A stretch of DNA of 35,040 nucleotides from positions 1 to 35,040 of the forward strand of contig JANJUF010000128.1 of assembly GCA_024710705.1 (NCBI GenBank), given 5' to 3'. This document shows positions 19,678 to 27,517 of the stretch, one piece after another. The stretch comes from Gemmatimonadaceae bacterium. GTDB taxonomy: Bacteria > Gemmatimonadota > Gemmatimonadetes > Gemmatimonadales > Gemmatimonadaceae. Under the pieces are notes generated by a model, which worked only from the letters and a program-made list of their open reading frames with translations, was not told the DNA's origin and did not search any database. The stretch's first letter is position 1. Each line of letters begins with the position of its first letter. Position numbers and translations under genes: made by a program.

Positions 19678-20567
19678 GGTGCACTCACCCGTTCGGGAAT
19701 CACGATCTGCAGCTGTGCGCCGGCGAACGGGCTCAGCGACTCCTCGCGCGGCGGTTCGGGGTCCCACGAGGGGACGATGGCCACGCGGGCCGTGCCGCTG
19801 CGGATCGCCAGGCGGCCTTCGTGGCGATGCACGTAGCCCTTGATGCCCTTCAAGCCCTGGCCACGGCCCGGCTCGGGATGCCGGCTGTGCCCCTGCGTCA
19901 GCGCGCTTTCCAGCGCCTCGGCGTCGTTCCAGCGGTCACCGGCGATGGCCCGTGCGCGCGTCCCTTCGAGCGACTTGCGGAAGCCCTGGCCGGCGTCGGC
20001 CACCGAGATCACGACCACGTGCCGCCCCACGCGGCGCTTGGCCCAGTCATAGGCCTGCACCGCCACCCAGCCGCCGCGCCCGGCGTGCTCCACCACGTTC
20101 TGGCAGGCCTCGGAGAGCGACATCGCGAAGCCCATCGTGGCGCGGGTCTCGAGCTTGAGCTTGGTGGTGAGGATGTGCGTGGCGCGGTCCTTCACGTGCT
20201 CCACCACCGTGTGCACGTCCTCGCTGCGGGCGATGGGCGTGACCTCGAGGATGGTGTCGTTGTCGCGGTTCCGGCCGGGCTTGATCACCGTGCCGCGCAT
20301 CGTGTACAGCTCCTCGGCGTAGCGGAAGAAGGCCGAGCGTTGCCAGTACGATTGCACGTTCACTTCGTCGGGCGGGGCGAAGTCGGGCTTCTCGGCGCGG
20401 GACTGGGCCAGACAGAGCAGCCCGGTGAGGCCGAAGGGGGTCGCGAAGCGCGTGTGCCGGGCGTCCACCAGGATCTTCGCGTCGGCCGGGAGCGGCGCCA
20501 GCTGTTCGAGCACCTGCTCGAAGCTCTGCTCGTCGAGATACGCGGGAACGGTGATGACGGCGGTCAC
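19674..20567 (-). CDS. STAS-like + HATPase (RsbW-type) fusion protein
   Basis: A 297-aa cytoplasmic protein joining two partner-switching modules. Residues about 1-75 look like a STAS/MlaB-type domain (VITVPAYLDEQSFEQVLEQL, ILVDARHTRFATPFGLTGLL). After a linker, residues about 140-265 form a GHKL ATPase: N box LSEACQNVVEHAG, G1 box VADAGQGF, G2-like GRGQGLKGIKGYV. These are the ATP-binding motifs of anti-sigma kinases such as RsbW. GTG 20567 is chosen because it overlaps the pfkB-type gene stop as GTGA and begins VTAVITVP; the longer frame to 20648 would run deep into the previous gene. The most likely role is a switch that phosphorylates or sequesters the STAS-like protein downstream. No sigma factor gene is adjacent. 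Confidence 0.85.
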   Translation of the reverse strand: MTAVITVPAYLDEQSFEQVLEQLAPLPADAKILVDARHTRFATPFGLTGLLCLAQSRAEKPDFAPPDEVNVQSYWQRSAFFRYAEELYTMRGTVIKPGRNRDNDTILEVTPIARSEDVHTVVEHVKDRATHILTTKLKLETRATMGFAMSLSEACQNVVEHAGRGGWVAVQAYDWAKRRVGRHVVVISVADAGQGFRKSLEGTRARAIAGDRWNDAEALESALTQGHSRHPEPGRGQGLKGIKGYVHRHEGRLAIRSGTARVAIVPSWDPEPPREESLSPFAGAQLQIVIPERVSAP

Positions 20568-21520
20568 AGCGGGTGCAATTCTCCCCGAAGGTGGTGGGCG
20601 AGGCCGGTGGCCCCGCGATGCTCCACATTGCGCGCAGCGGCGTCGCAAGCGGCGCGCATCGCCTCGGACAATGTATCACCCGCAACAGAGCGTGAGAAAT
20701 AGGTGGCCCCCCACACGTCACCGCAGCCGGTGGGGTCTCCTGCCCCCTGCACCCGCGCCTCCGACGCCGGAATGAGCGCCGTCCGGAGCGGACGCCCCAG
20801 GCCGGCATCCTCGAAATAGACGACCCCACGCTTCCCCAAGGTCACGAAGAGCGTCCGGACCCCGGCCCCGAGTGCCGTCGCGGCCAGTGCCATCGGATCG
20901 GGGGCGAGCATCGCGACTTCGTCCTCATTGACCTGCAGCTGGTCGAAGCAGGCGCACCACGCCGCCACTTCGGGCAACGGGCGCCAGGTCCTGAGCCCCG
21001 AGGGTTCGAGGCCCAGCGTCAGCGAGTGCAGGTCGCAGTAGATTGGGCCCTTGAAGTGTTGCCGGATCAGTTGGGCCGTCTCCAAGTCCAGCTCGAAGCC
21101 GCTGATGAGGTTGATGTAGAGGGCGTCAATGTCGCGGAGCAGGGGTTGCAGGCCCGCCCAGCTCCACCCGGGCACCCCGCCGGAGAGCACCTCCGACCGA
21201 CGCTCCTCCGAGAAGTAGCGCAGCTCCACGCGATTGTTGCGCTGCGGTACCTCGATGGGCACTGCGTCCGGGGCGATGCGCCGGAGCGTGCGCAGGAACT
21301 GCCGGGCCTGCGGGGCGAGGTCGCTGCCCACCTTCACGAGGGGCACGAGTGCCCAATTCGCAGGGAGCGCCGCATCGCAGGCGCTGAGGGCGTAGGTAAT
21401 GCCGCCCCATTCCTCCACCGGTGCGTCGCGGACATCACGACCGTGGATGACGTCCCACACGAAGGTCCCGATGACGCCGAGGCGCCGCCTGCGCGGCGCG
21501 CCGGACCCCGCCGCGCTCAC
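20564..21520 (-). CDS. PfkB-family carbohydrate kinase
   Basis: Ribokinase-superfamily sugar/nucleoside kinase, 318 aa. The N-terminus (LGVIGTFVWDVIHGRD, EEWGGITYALSACDAALP) has the usual glycine-rich substrate lid region. The C-terminal signature GAGDPTGCGDVWGATYFSRS supplies the anion hole and catalytic Asp, with DPTGCGD instead of the commoner DTTGAGD. It also has QLQVNEDEVAML and LFVTLGKRGVVYF, both family hallmarks. The substrate is unknown. GTG at 21520 overlaps the glucokinase stop as GTGA, so two sugar kinases of different superfamilies are coupled. Confidence 0.9.
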   Translation of the reverse strand: MSAAGSGAPRRRRLGVIGTFVWDVIHGRDVRDAPVEEWGGITYALSACDAALPANWALVPLVKVGSDLAPQARQFLRTLRRIAPDAVPIEVPQRNNRVELRYFSEERRSEVLSGGVPGWSWAGLQPLLRDIDALYINLISGFELDLETAQLIRQHFKGPIYCDLHSLTLGLEPSGLRTWRPLPEVAAWCACFDQLQVNEDEVAMLAPDPMALAATALGAGVRTLFVTLGKRGVVYFEDAGLGRPLRTALIPASEARVQGAGDPTGCGDVWGATYFSRSVAGDTLSEAMRAACDAAARNVEHRGATGLAHHLRGELHPL

Positions 21521-22527
21521 ATCAGTCCTTGGCGCTGGGCGAAAGTCGCCACGGCGCCGATCACGCCTGCGTTCGGCAGGATGCCCGGCACGATGCGGCA
21601 GGCGTCCACCGCCGGCTTGAAGGCGCGGCGCCGCACCTCGGCGCGCATGGGCTCGAAGAGCGCATCGCCCGCCTGGGTCACGCCGCCCGCCAGCACCACC
21701 ACGTCGGGATTGAAGATGTTCAACAGGTTGGCGACGCCCGTTCCGAGGAATCGCGCCGTCTCGCGCACCACTTCGATGGCCAGTCGGTCGCCCTGCTTGG
21801 CGGCGTCGTACACCACTGCAGCGGTGAGGCGACCGAGGTCACCCCCCACCAGCGTGGGCATGGTGCTCGGCTCGCCCCCAACCAGCGCCTCGCGCGCGCG
21901 GTCGGCGATGGCTGGGCCGGAGGCGTAGGCCTCCAGACATCCATAGTTCCCGCAGCCGCAGCGCCGGCCAATGGAGTCGATGGTGGAGTGTCCGATCTCG
22001 CCAGCGACGTCACTCGCGCCGTGGTACAGCCGGCCGTCGAGGATCAGCCCGCCGCCGATGCCGGTGCCGATGGTCAGGCCCACCACGTTGCGGCCGCCGC
22101 GTGCCGCACCCAGCCACCACTCGCCGAGGGTGGCGCAGTTGGCGTCGTTGTCGAGCGAGGCGGGGAGCTTCACGCCGTCCTGCACGCGGTCGCGCAGCGG
22201 GAAATCGCGCCAGCCGAGGTTGGGCGTGAAGATCACCATCCCACGTTCCCGATCGAGCGGGCCGGGGGAGCCGATGCCGACGCCGAGGCACTGCGTGCGC
22301 GAGTAGCCCGTGGCGGCCATGGTCTCGGCGATCACGCGTTCGATCAGCTGGACGATGCGCTCGACTACGCCGTCGGCCCCGAGGTCGGCGCGGGTGGGGA
22401 TGGAGTGCATCCCGAACTGCCGGCTACCGTCGACGGAGAGGGCGCCGACGACGAGGTTGGTGCCGCCGAGGTCTACGCCGACGATGAAGCGGTCGGTCGG
22501 GAGGGGTGCTGCAGGGGCGTCGGACAT
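21517..22527 (-). CDS. ROK-family glucokinase
   Basis: ATP-dependent hexose kinase, 336 aa. The phosphate-binding loop is FIVGVDLGGTNLVVGAL (residues 14-30). The sugar-binding segment SLDNDANCATLGEWWLGAARG contains the Asp catalytic base. GTGIGGGLILDGRLYHGASD is the second phosphate region. GEIGHSTIDSIGRRCGCGNY and GCLEAYASG give the ROK zinc site (one His, three Cys). These features fit glucokinase; other hexoses or N-acetylhexosamines are possible. First gene of the long minus-strand run, with TAGATT 8 nt before the ATG. Confidence 0.94.
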   Translation of the reverse strand: MSDAPAAPLPTDRFIVGVDLGGTNLVVGALSVDGSRQFGMHSIPTRADLGADGVVERIVQLIERVIAETMAATGYSRTQCLGVGIGSPGPLDRERGMVIFTPNLGWRDFPLRDRVQDGVKLPASLDNDANCATLGEWWLGAARGGRNVVGLTIGTGIGGGLILDGRLYHGASDVAGEIGHSTIDSIGRRCGCGNYGCLEAYASGPAIADRAREALVGGEPSTMPTLVGGDLGRLTAAVVYDAAKQGDRLAIEVVRETARFLGTGVANLLNIFNPDVVVLAGGVTQAGDALFEPMRAEVRRRAFKPAVDACRIVPGILPNAGVIGAVATFAQRQGLM

Positions 22528-22535
22528 GGGGAGGG

Positions 22536-22541
22536 AATCTA
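22536..22541 (-). promoter_or_regulatory. -10-like TAGATT before the glucokinase operon
   Basis: TAGATT followed by CCCTCCCC and then ATG. This leader is almost the same as that of maeB (TAGATT-CCCCTCCCT-ATG). The pyrimidine tract rules out a normal Shine-Dalgarno. It lies in the 24-bp gap after the upstream receptor gene, so the operon might also receive read-through. Confidence 0.45.
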
Positions 22542-22551
22542 ACGGTCCCCG

Positions 22552-25011
22552 TCAGTGTCCGATTTCGAGGCGAGCGGAGATGGAGGGAAAGAGGGGCTGG
22601 GTGAGTCCGACGATTCCCGTGGCATGGGCGCCGGCTCGGCCAACGGCTTCCGGATCGCCCCCCTTGAACCGCGAGAAGAGGAGCAGCTGGTGCGCCGAGA
22701 TCCGAAGCCGGTTCGCCCCGATCGGTAGCTGCACGTAGAGCTCGCGGAGCCGCAGGTTGTCGGCCGGGGCCACGAACCCGCCCAGACGCCCTGATCCCAG
22801 GAGTGCGGCGGCCGCCGCCTGATCATCGAGCGACGCGCGCTCATCGTGCTGGGCCCGGCAGATGCGGCGGAAACAGCGGAGCGCTTCCATCTCGTCGAAG
22901 ACAACGTGCCCGAGCCGGGACTCCACCGTGGCCCCGATCTGGATGCCGAAGCCAAGGCTCAGGCTCCCCGTCCCGGCCAGCAGCCAGCGAGGATCCGGCG
23001 AACCCAGGAGGGTTTCCTCATCGCTATAGCTGACCTCCGAGGGACCTATCACACCATCGGCATTCAGGTCCGAGAATGTGTACGCGGAACTCGAGTAGGA
23101 TATCGGGTCGCGTCCCGGCGCGATCACTCCGATGTTCCAGATGCCGCCGGCGCGGATCCTGACGGGCGCGCCGGGCAGTCGGACCACGGTCGCCCGCCGA
23201 TGCAATGCGGACAGCCCGAGTGCCCAACCTGCCGTGTCGCCCGCCCGCCCGCGCCAGTCGATGGAAAGCGACGAGGCCTCCGTGCGCCAGTCTACGTCTC
23301 GCACCGGCGTCGCGGGCAGTTCGGGGAATGGCGAGGAGCGGCAACAGAAGGCACCACCCACGGTGGTGTGCACGGCGCGGCTGAGATTGACGGACAGCAG
23401 CTCTCCCGCGCGCGCCTCGAGGGAGATTCGCCGCTCGATGCTCCGCTCCAGTTCGGCCGGTGGTTCCAAGAAGGCGGCGCTCAGGGCCAAGCCCGATCGG
23501 TGGTCGGACGCTTCGCCATACGCGCCCGACAGACGAAGACGCGCGCGACGACGCGCTCCGCCTGTGCCGCGCACGAGATCGAGCGCGAAATCGGCCGCAC
23601 GATACGGCGTCTCACGGGCGGCTCCACGCACCCCTTCGGCGCGGAGTCCACCGCCGATCCGCAGGCGGTCCCGGACCTGCAGGTGGCTCGTGAGGTGGAG
23701 GCTCGAGAGCTCGAGGGCGGGATTCCAGCGCTGAAGCGAGGTTCCGGGCACCTCGCGCGAGTCCATGAACTGCGTGCGCATCCAGTGCGCACCGGCTCCG
23801 GTCTCGAGCTGGAGTGACGGCGCGAGAGCGAAGGCACGTCGGAGGCCCACGGAGGCGGCGCGCGAGGGCATGGCCGCGCGCAGTCGCGTTTCGATCACGG
23901 CACCGCCGACGAACGCACTCGCCCGCCGGTCGCCGCGACGAACCAGCTCGTCGGCGCTGGCGCGAGCCTCGATGTCGACGCCCTTGACGGTCCACTGCGC
24001 GCTACCTCCGAGCGTGAACCGGTCGCTGGAGGACACGAATCCCTGCTGTCGTTGCTGGGTCACGACATCCGAGAACTGGGTCAGCGTCACGTTCGTCCGT
24101 ACGGGGCCGGCATACACGCCGATGAACTGCGGGCTGGCCGACTGCCAGGTTCCCTGTCGGCCACCGAGATGCGCGTAGCGGGCGTCGAGACCGAGTCGAA
24201 GTCCAGTCGTGGGCTCGGTGCTGACCGCCAGCGCGGCATCGGTCCGATGCAGGCCCGTGTCGAAGAGCGCGCCGCCGATGCGCTCCTCTCGCACCGAGGC
24301 CCGATACCGCCACGCGCCGGTCGCGCCCGTAGCGTCGGCGCCGAGTCGCACGCCGGCCGCCGGGGTGAACGGGCCGTCCCCGAGCAGGGGCGCCCAACGC
24401 GTTCGTCCGGTGGGCTCGCAGTTGCCAGTTCGTTGCCGAAAGAGCGTGCAGTCCGTGGTGACGCTGCCGAGGGCATCCGTGCTGAAGGTGCCCTCGTTCG
24501 CGCGAGGGTCGAAGGTCGGCAGCGTGCTGAGCATCTCGGCTGAGGCGCGCACACGACCCCGGTCGGCGCTGGGCCGCCGCGTGGTCACGAAGACCGCGCC
24601 CCGAGAGGCCCCGAACGCGACGTCGGCACCGGACGCCGCGCCGAGTACCACGCGGATCTCGGCGATCTCGTCCACCGGCAGTCCCCACCCAAAGGAAGCC
24701 GGCGCTTGGGCGGACTCCAGGCTCCAGTGCGGGTCATCGCGCAGCAACACGCCGTCCACGAAGAGCAGCGGTTCACCGGCCGCCCCCAAGCCTGCGGCGC
24801 CGGCGGTGGTTACGCGAAGCGCCAGCGCGGGCGTTCCGTCTACCCCGTGAACTGCCAGTCCCGGTACCCGTCCCGCAAGAAAGGCCGCCAGCGACTGCCC
24901 CCCACCGTGTGCGAGGGCAGCCGAATCGAGCACCACATCGGCGCGTCGCTGCGCCCCGCCGACCGCAGGCAAGGCCAAGGAGAGTGCCACCAGTAGCCGG
25001 ATGATTCGCAT
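22552..25011 (-). CDS. SusC/RagA-like TonB-dependent outer-membrane receptor
   Basis: An 819-aa receptor. Signal peptide MRIIRLLVALSLALPAVGGAQ; the start is ATG 25011, since upstream codons in frame encode only non-signal, Arg-rich sequence. The plug domain follows almost at once (about residues 28-150): LAAFLAGRVPGLAVHGVDGT, GEPLLFVDGVLL, IAEIRVVLGAASGADVAFGA and RGAVFVTTRR. This spacing is SusC/RagA-like. Unlike most such proteins it lacks the N-terminal carboxypeptidase-regulatory-like domain and has no SusD-like partner gene next to it. The barrel ends LEIGH, without the usual terminal aromatic residue. The substrate is unknown. Divergent from nhaC across 154 bp. Confidence 0.87.
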   Translation of the reverse strand: MRIIRLLVALSLALPAVGGAQRRADVVLDSAALAHGGGQSLAAFLAGRVPGLAVHGVDGTPALALRVTTAGAAGLGAAGEPLLFVDGVLLRDDPHWSLESAQAPASFGWGLPVDEIAEIRVVLGAASGADVAFGASRGAVFVTTRRPSADRGRVRASAEMLSTLPTFDPRANEGTFSTDALGSVTTDCTLFRQRTGNCEPTGRTRWAPLLGDGPFTPAAGVRLGADATGATGAWRYRASVREERIGGALFDTGLHRTDAALAVSTEPTTGLRLGLDARYAHLGGRQGTWQSASPQFIGVYAGPVRTNVTLTQFSDVVTQQRQQGFVSSSDRFTLGGSAQWTVKGVDIEARASADELVRRGDRRASAFVGGAVIETRLRAAMPSRAASVGLRRAFALAPSLQLETGAGAHWMRTQFMDSREVPGTSLQRWNPALELSSLHLTSHLQVRDRLRIGGGLRAEGVRGAARETPYRAADFALDLVRGTGGARRRARLRLSGAYGEASDHRSGLALSAAFLEPPAELERSIERRISLEARAGELLSVNLSRAVHTTVGGAFCCRSSPFPELPATPVRDVDWRTEASSLSIDWRGRAGDTAGWALGLSALHRRATVVRLPGAPVRIRAGGIWNIGVIAPGRDPISYSSSAYTFSDLNADGVIGPSEVSYSDEETLLGSPDPRWLLAGTGSLSLGFGIQIGATVESRLGHVVFDEMEALRCFRRICRAQHDERASLDDQAAAAALLGSGRLGGFVAPADNLRLRELYVQLPIGANRLRISAHQLLLFSRFKGGDPEAVGRAGAHATGIVGLTQPLFPSISARLEIGH

Positions 25012-25047
25012 CCGCGTCGGTCGGGGGAAGGTGGGGATGATCCCGCG

Positions 25048-25063
25048 CCGCTCGCGAGAGCGG
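25048..25063. other. Small perfect hairpin in the nhaC / TonB-receptor divergent region
   Basis: CCGCTC-GCGA-GAGCGG forms a 6-bp stem closed on the plus strand by a GNRA-type GCGA loop. It lies 37-52 nt upstream of the receptor ATG and about 100 nt upstream of nhaC, so it would be in the leader of either transcript. It could be an operator or a leader hairpin; nothing further supports either. Confidence 0.3.
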
Positions 25064-25165
25064 GGGGCACGATGCGTTTCGTCCTCAGCATACCCGCCGG
25101 TACACCCGCTTGCCACCGCCCTCGCCTTGCGGCGCCCACGCCGTTCCCGCGACCTTACGCCCTTC

Positions 25166-26644
25166 ATGACCACGACCCCAAAGCGCGACCCCAGCCTCGT
25201 CCAGGCCTTCGTTCCCGTCGTCACCCTCATCGCGCTGCTTGCGCTGTCGGTCTACTTCTATCGAGACGGTTCGTCGAGCGGCGCCAACCAGATCGCCCTG
25301 TTGCTCGCCGCCATGGTCGGCGCGGTCGTGGGCGGACGGAACGGCTACCGCTGGGCGGAGTTGCAGAAAGGCATCGTGCACGGCATCTCGCTGGCGATGG
25401 GCGCGATCCTCATCCTGCTCGTGGTCGGCTCGCTCATCGGCAGCTGGATCCTCTCCGGGACCGTGCCGACGATGATCCACTTCGGGCTCTCGATCCTCTC
25501 GCCGAGTTGGTTCTACGCCGCCGCCTGCGTGATCTGCGCCATCGTGGCCATCGCCACCGGCAGTTCGTGGACCACGGCTGGCACCATCGGCGTCGCGCTG
25601 GTCGGCGTGGCGACGGTCCAGGGGTTGGACCTCGGGCTGGCGGCGGGGGCCATCGTCTCCGGCGCGTACTTCGGCGACAAGATGTCGCCGCTGTCCGATA
25701 CCACCAACCTCGCGCCGGCGATGGCGGGGACCGACCTCTTCACACACATCCGGCACATGGTGTACACGACGGTGCCGAGCATCCTCGTGGCGCTCATCCT
25801 GTTCGCGGTGATCGGGTTCGTGAAGGGGGGCGCGGCCGACGCGCCCGAGATCGCCGCGATCCAGCGGCAGATCGAGTCGCAGTTCTCGGTGAGCGTCGTG
25901 GCGCTGCTGCCGGCGGTGCTGGTGCTGGTGCTGGTGATCAGGAAAGTGCCGGCCTTTCCCGCCTTGATGGTCGGGGCGCTCACGGGCTGCGTCTTCGCCG
26001 TGGTGTTCCAGCCTGAGGCCGTGCTCCGCTTCGTGGGGGAGACCGAACTGCCCCGCGCGCTGGCGCTGGCCAAGGGCGCCTGGACGGCGCTCTTCGACGG
26101 ATTCACGTCCTCCTCCGGCAACGCGGCGTTGGATGAACTGCTCTCGCGCGGCGGGATGTCGAGCATGCTGAATACCGTCTGGCTCATCATCTCGGCCATG
26201 ACCTTCGGCGCGGTGATGGAGACGACGCAGTGCCTGCAACGCATCGCGGCGTCCATCCTCGGCGCGGTACGCGGCACCGGAACGCTCATCCTCGCCACAC
26301 TCGGCACGGCGATTGGGATGAACGTCATCGCGTCGGACCAGTACATCGCGATCGTGCTGCCGGGCCGGATGTTCCGCGCCGAGTTCCGGCGCCGCGGCCT
26401 GCGCCCGGAAAACCTCTCGCGTTCGCTCGAGGACGCCGGCACGCTGACGTCGCCGTTGGTGCCGTGGAATACCTGCGGCGCCTTCATGGCGACCACGCTC
26501 GGCGTGGCGACGCTGACGTACGCGCCGTTCGCCTTCTTCAACCTGCTGAACCCGGTCGTCGCGGCGATCTACGGATTCGCCAACATCACCATCACCAAGC
26601 TCACGCCCGACGAGATGGCCGCGCCCGATCCCATGGTCGGGTAG
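25166..26644 (+). CDS. nhaC: NhaC-family Na+/H+ antiporter
   Basis: Inner-membrane secondary antiporter, 492 aa, with about 11-12 hydrophobic helices. Family landmarks: GGRNGYRWAELQKGIVHGIS, the ATGSSWTTAGTIGVALVGV stretch and SGAYFGDKMSPLSDTTNLAP, the most conserved NhaC signature. VIASDQYIAIVLPGRMFRAE and DAGTLTSPLVPWNTCGAFMA are also present. It would expel Na+ (some members exchange malate/lactate, as MleN). ATG 25166 begins MTTTPKRD directly before helix 1; the earlier in-frame start overlaps the divergent gene. Confidence 0.95.
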   Translation: MTTTPKRDPSLVQAFVPVVTLIALLALSVYFYRDGSSSGANQIALLLAAMVGAVVGGRNGYRWAELQKGIVHGISLAMGAILILLVVGSLIGSWILSGTVPTMIHFGLSILSPSWFYAAACVICAIVAIATGSSWTTAGTIGVALVGVATVQGLDLGLAAGAIVSGAYFGDKMSPLSDTTNLAPAMAGTDLFTHIRHMVYTTVPSILVALILFAVIGFVKGGAADAPEIAAIQRQIESQFSVSVVALLPAVLVLVLVIRKVPAFPALMVGALTGCVFAVVFQPEAVLRFVGETELPRALALAKGAWTALFDGFTSSSGNAALDELLSRGGMSSMLNTVWLIISAMTFGAVMETTQCLQRIAASILGAVRGTGTLILATLGTAIGMNVIASDQYIAIVLPGRMFRAEFRRRGLRPENLSRSLEDAGTLTSPLVPWNTCGAFMATTLGVATLTYAPFAFFNLLNPVVAAIYGFANITITKLTPDEMAAPDPMVG

Positions 26645-26660
26645 CGCCATCGCCATCGCC

Positions 26661-27479
26661 ATGCGCCTGTCCGTCATCTTCAGCACGTACGAGCAGCCGG
26701 CCTGGCTGGAGAAGGTGCTGTGGGGATTCGAGAGCCAGAGCTTCCGCGACTTCGAGGTGCTGGTCGCGGACGATGGGTCGTCCGAGCCCACGCGGGCCGT
26801 CATCGCGCGCGTCCAGCGCGAGGTGCGGTACCCGATTCGCCACGTCTGGCAACCGCACGATGGGTTCGGGAAGTGCCGCATCCTGAACAAGGCCATCGCG
26901 CAGGCCGGCGGCGAGTACTGCTTCTTCACCGACGGCGATTGCATCCCGCGGCGGGACCTGCTGGAGGTGCACGCGGCCAACGCGACGCGCGGGCACTTCA
27001 TCTCGGGCGGCTACCTGAAGCTGCCGATGTCCACCAGTGAGGCCATCACCAAGGATGACATTCTGGCTGGGCGTGCCACCGATTACGCCTGGCTGCGCGC
27101 GCACGGCGCCCCGTGGTCGCGGCGGTTGGCGCGGTTGAAGTGGGGCCCGCGCGCGGCGGCGGCGCTCGACCTGCTCACGCCCACCGGCGCCACCTTCAAC
27201 GGACACAACGCCTCGGTCTGGCGCGAGGACCTCATCCGGGTGAATGGTTTCGACGAGCGCCTGCAGTGGGGCGGGCTGGACCGCGAGATCGGCGAGCGCC
27301 TCGAGAACCTCGGCGTGCGCGGCCGCCAGTTCCGCCATCGGGCACTCGTGGTGCACCTCGACCATCCGCGCGGGTACAAGCACGCCGCCGGCATCGCCGC
27401 CAACCGCGCCATTCGCGACGCGGTGGCCGCTGGCAAGCTCACGCGGGCGCCACAAGGGTTGGACCAGTACTTGGCCTGA
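26661..27479 (+). CDS. Family 2 glycosyltransferase
   Basis: A 272-aa cytoplasmic GT-A enzyme. The start MRLSVIFSTYEQPAWLEKVL and the nucleotide-sugar residues VLVADDGSSEPT are typical of GT2. The metal-binding DxD-like motif is CFFTDGDCIPR. The C-terminal part, TGATFNGHNASVWREDLIRV followed by NGFDERLQWGGLDREIGERL, is the acceptor/catalytic segment seen in the galactosyltransferase-C-like GT2 subgroup. That subgroup includes LPS core enzymes, so LPS or exopolysaccharide assembly is a fair guess. The ATG follows the nhaC stop by 16 bp, in a CGCCAT triplicate. Confidence 0.92.
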   Translation: MRLSVIFSTYEQPAWLEKVLWGFESQSFRDFEVLVADDGSSEPTRAVIARVQREVRYPIRHVWQPHDGFGKCRILNKAIAQAGGEYCFFTDGDCIPRRDLLEVHAANATRGHFISGGYLKLPMSTSEAITKDDILAGRATDYAWLRAHGAPWSRRLARLKWGPRAAAALDLLTPTGATFNGHNASVWREDLIRVNGFDERLQWGGLDREIGERLENLGVRGRQFRHRALVVHLDHPRGYKHAAGIAANRAIRDAVAAGKLTRAPQGLDQYLA

Positions 27480-27517
27480 GCCCCTCAACGTTGACGCGCT
27501 TCACTTGGAGAATTCTG

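Noticed and set aside
25021-25075. Plus-strand run GGGGAAGGTGGGGATGATCC then a hairpin, resembling a cobalamin riboswitch core
   Set aside because: The other conserved cobalamin boxes are missing, it overlaps the start region of the divergent receptor gene, and it points towards nhaC rather than towards the TonB receptor. Probably chance in G-rich DNA.
25085-27001. 638-codon minus-strand open frame opposite nhaC and the glycosyltransferase
   Set aside because: His/Arg/Asp-rich antisense frame with no recognisable domain; both sense genes are clear.
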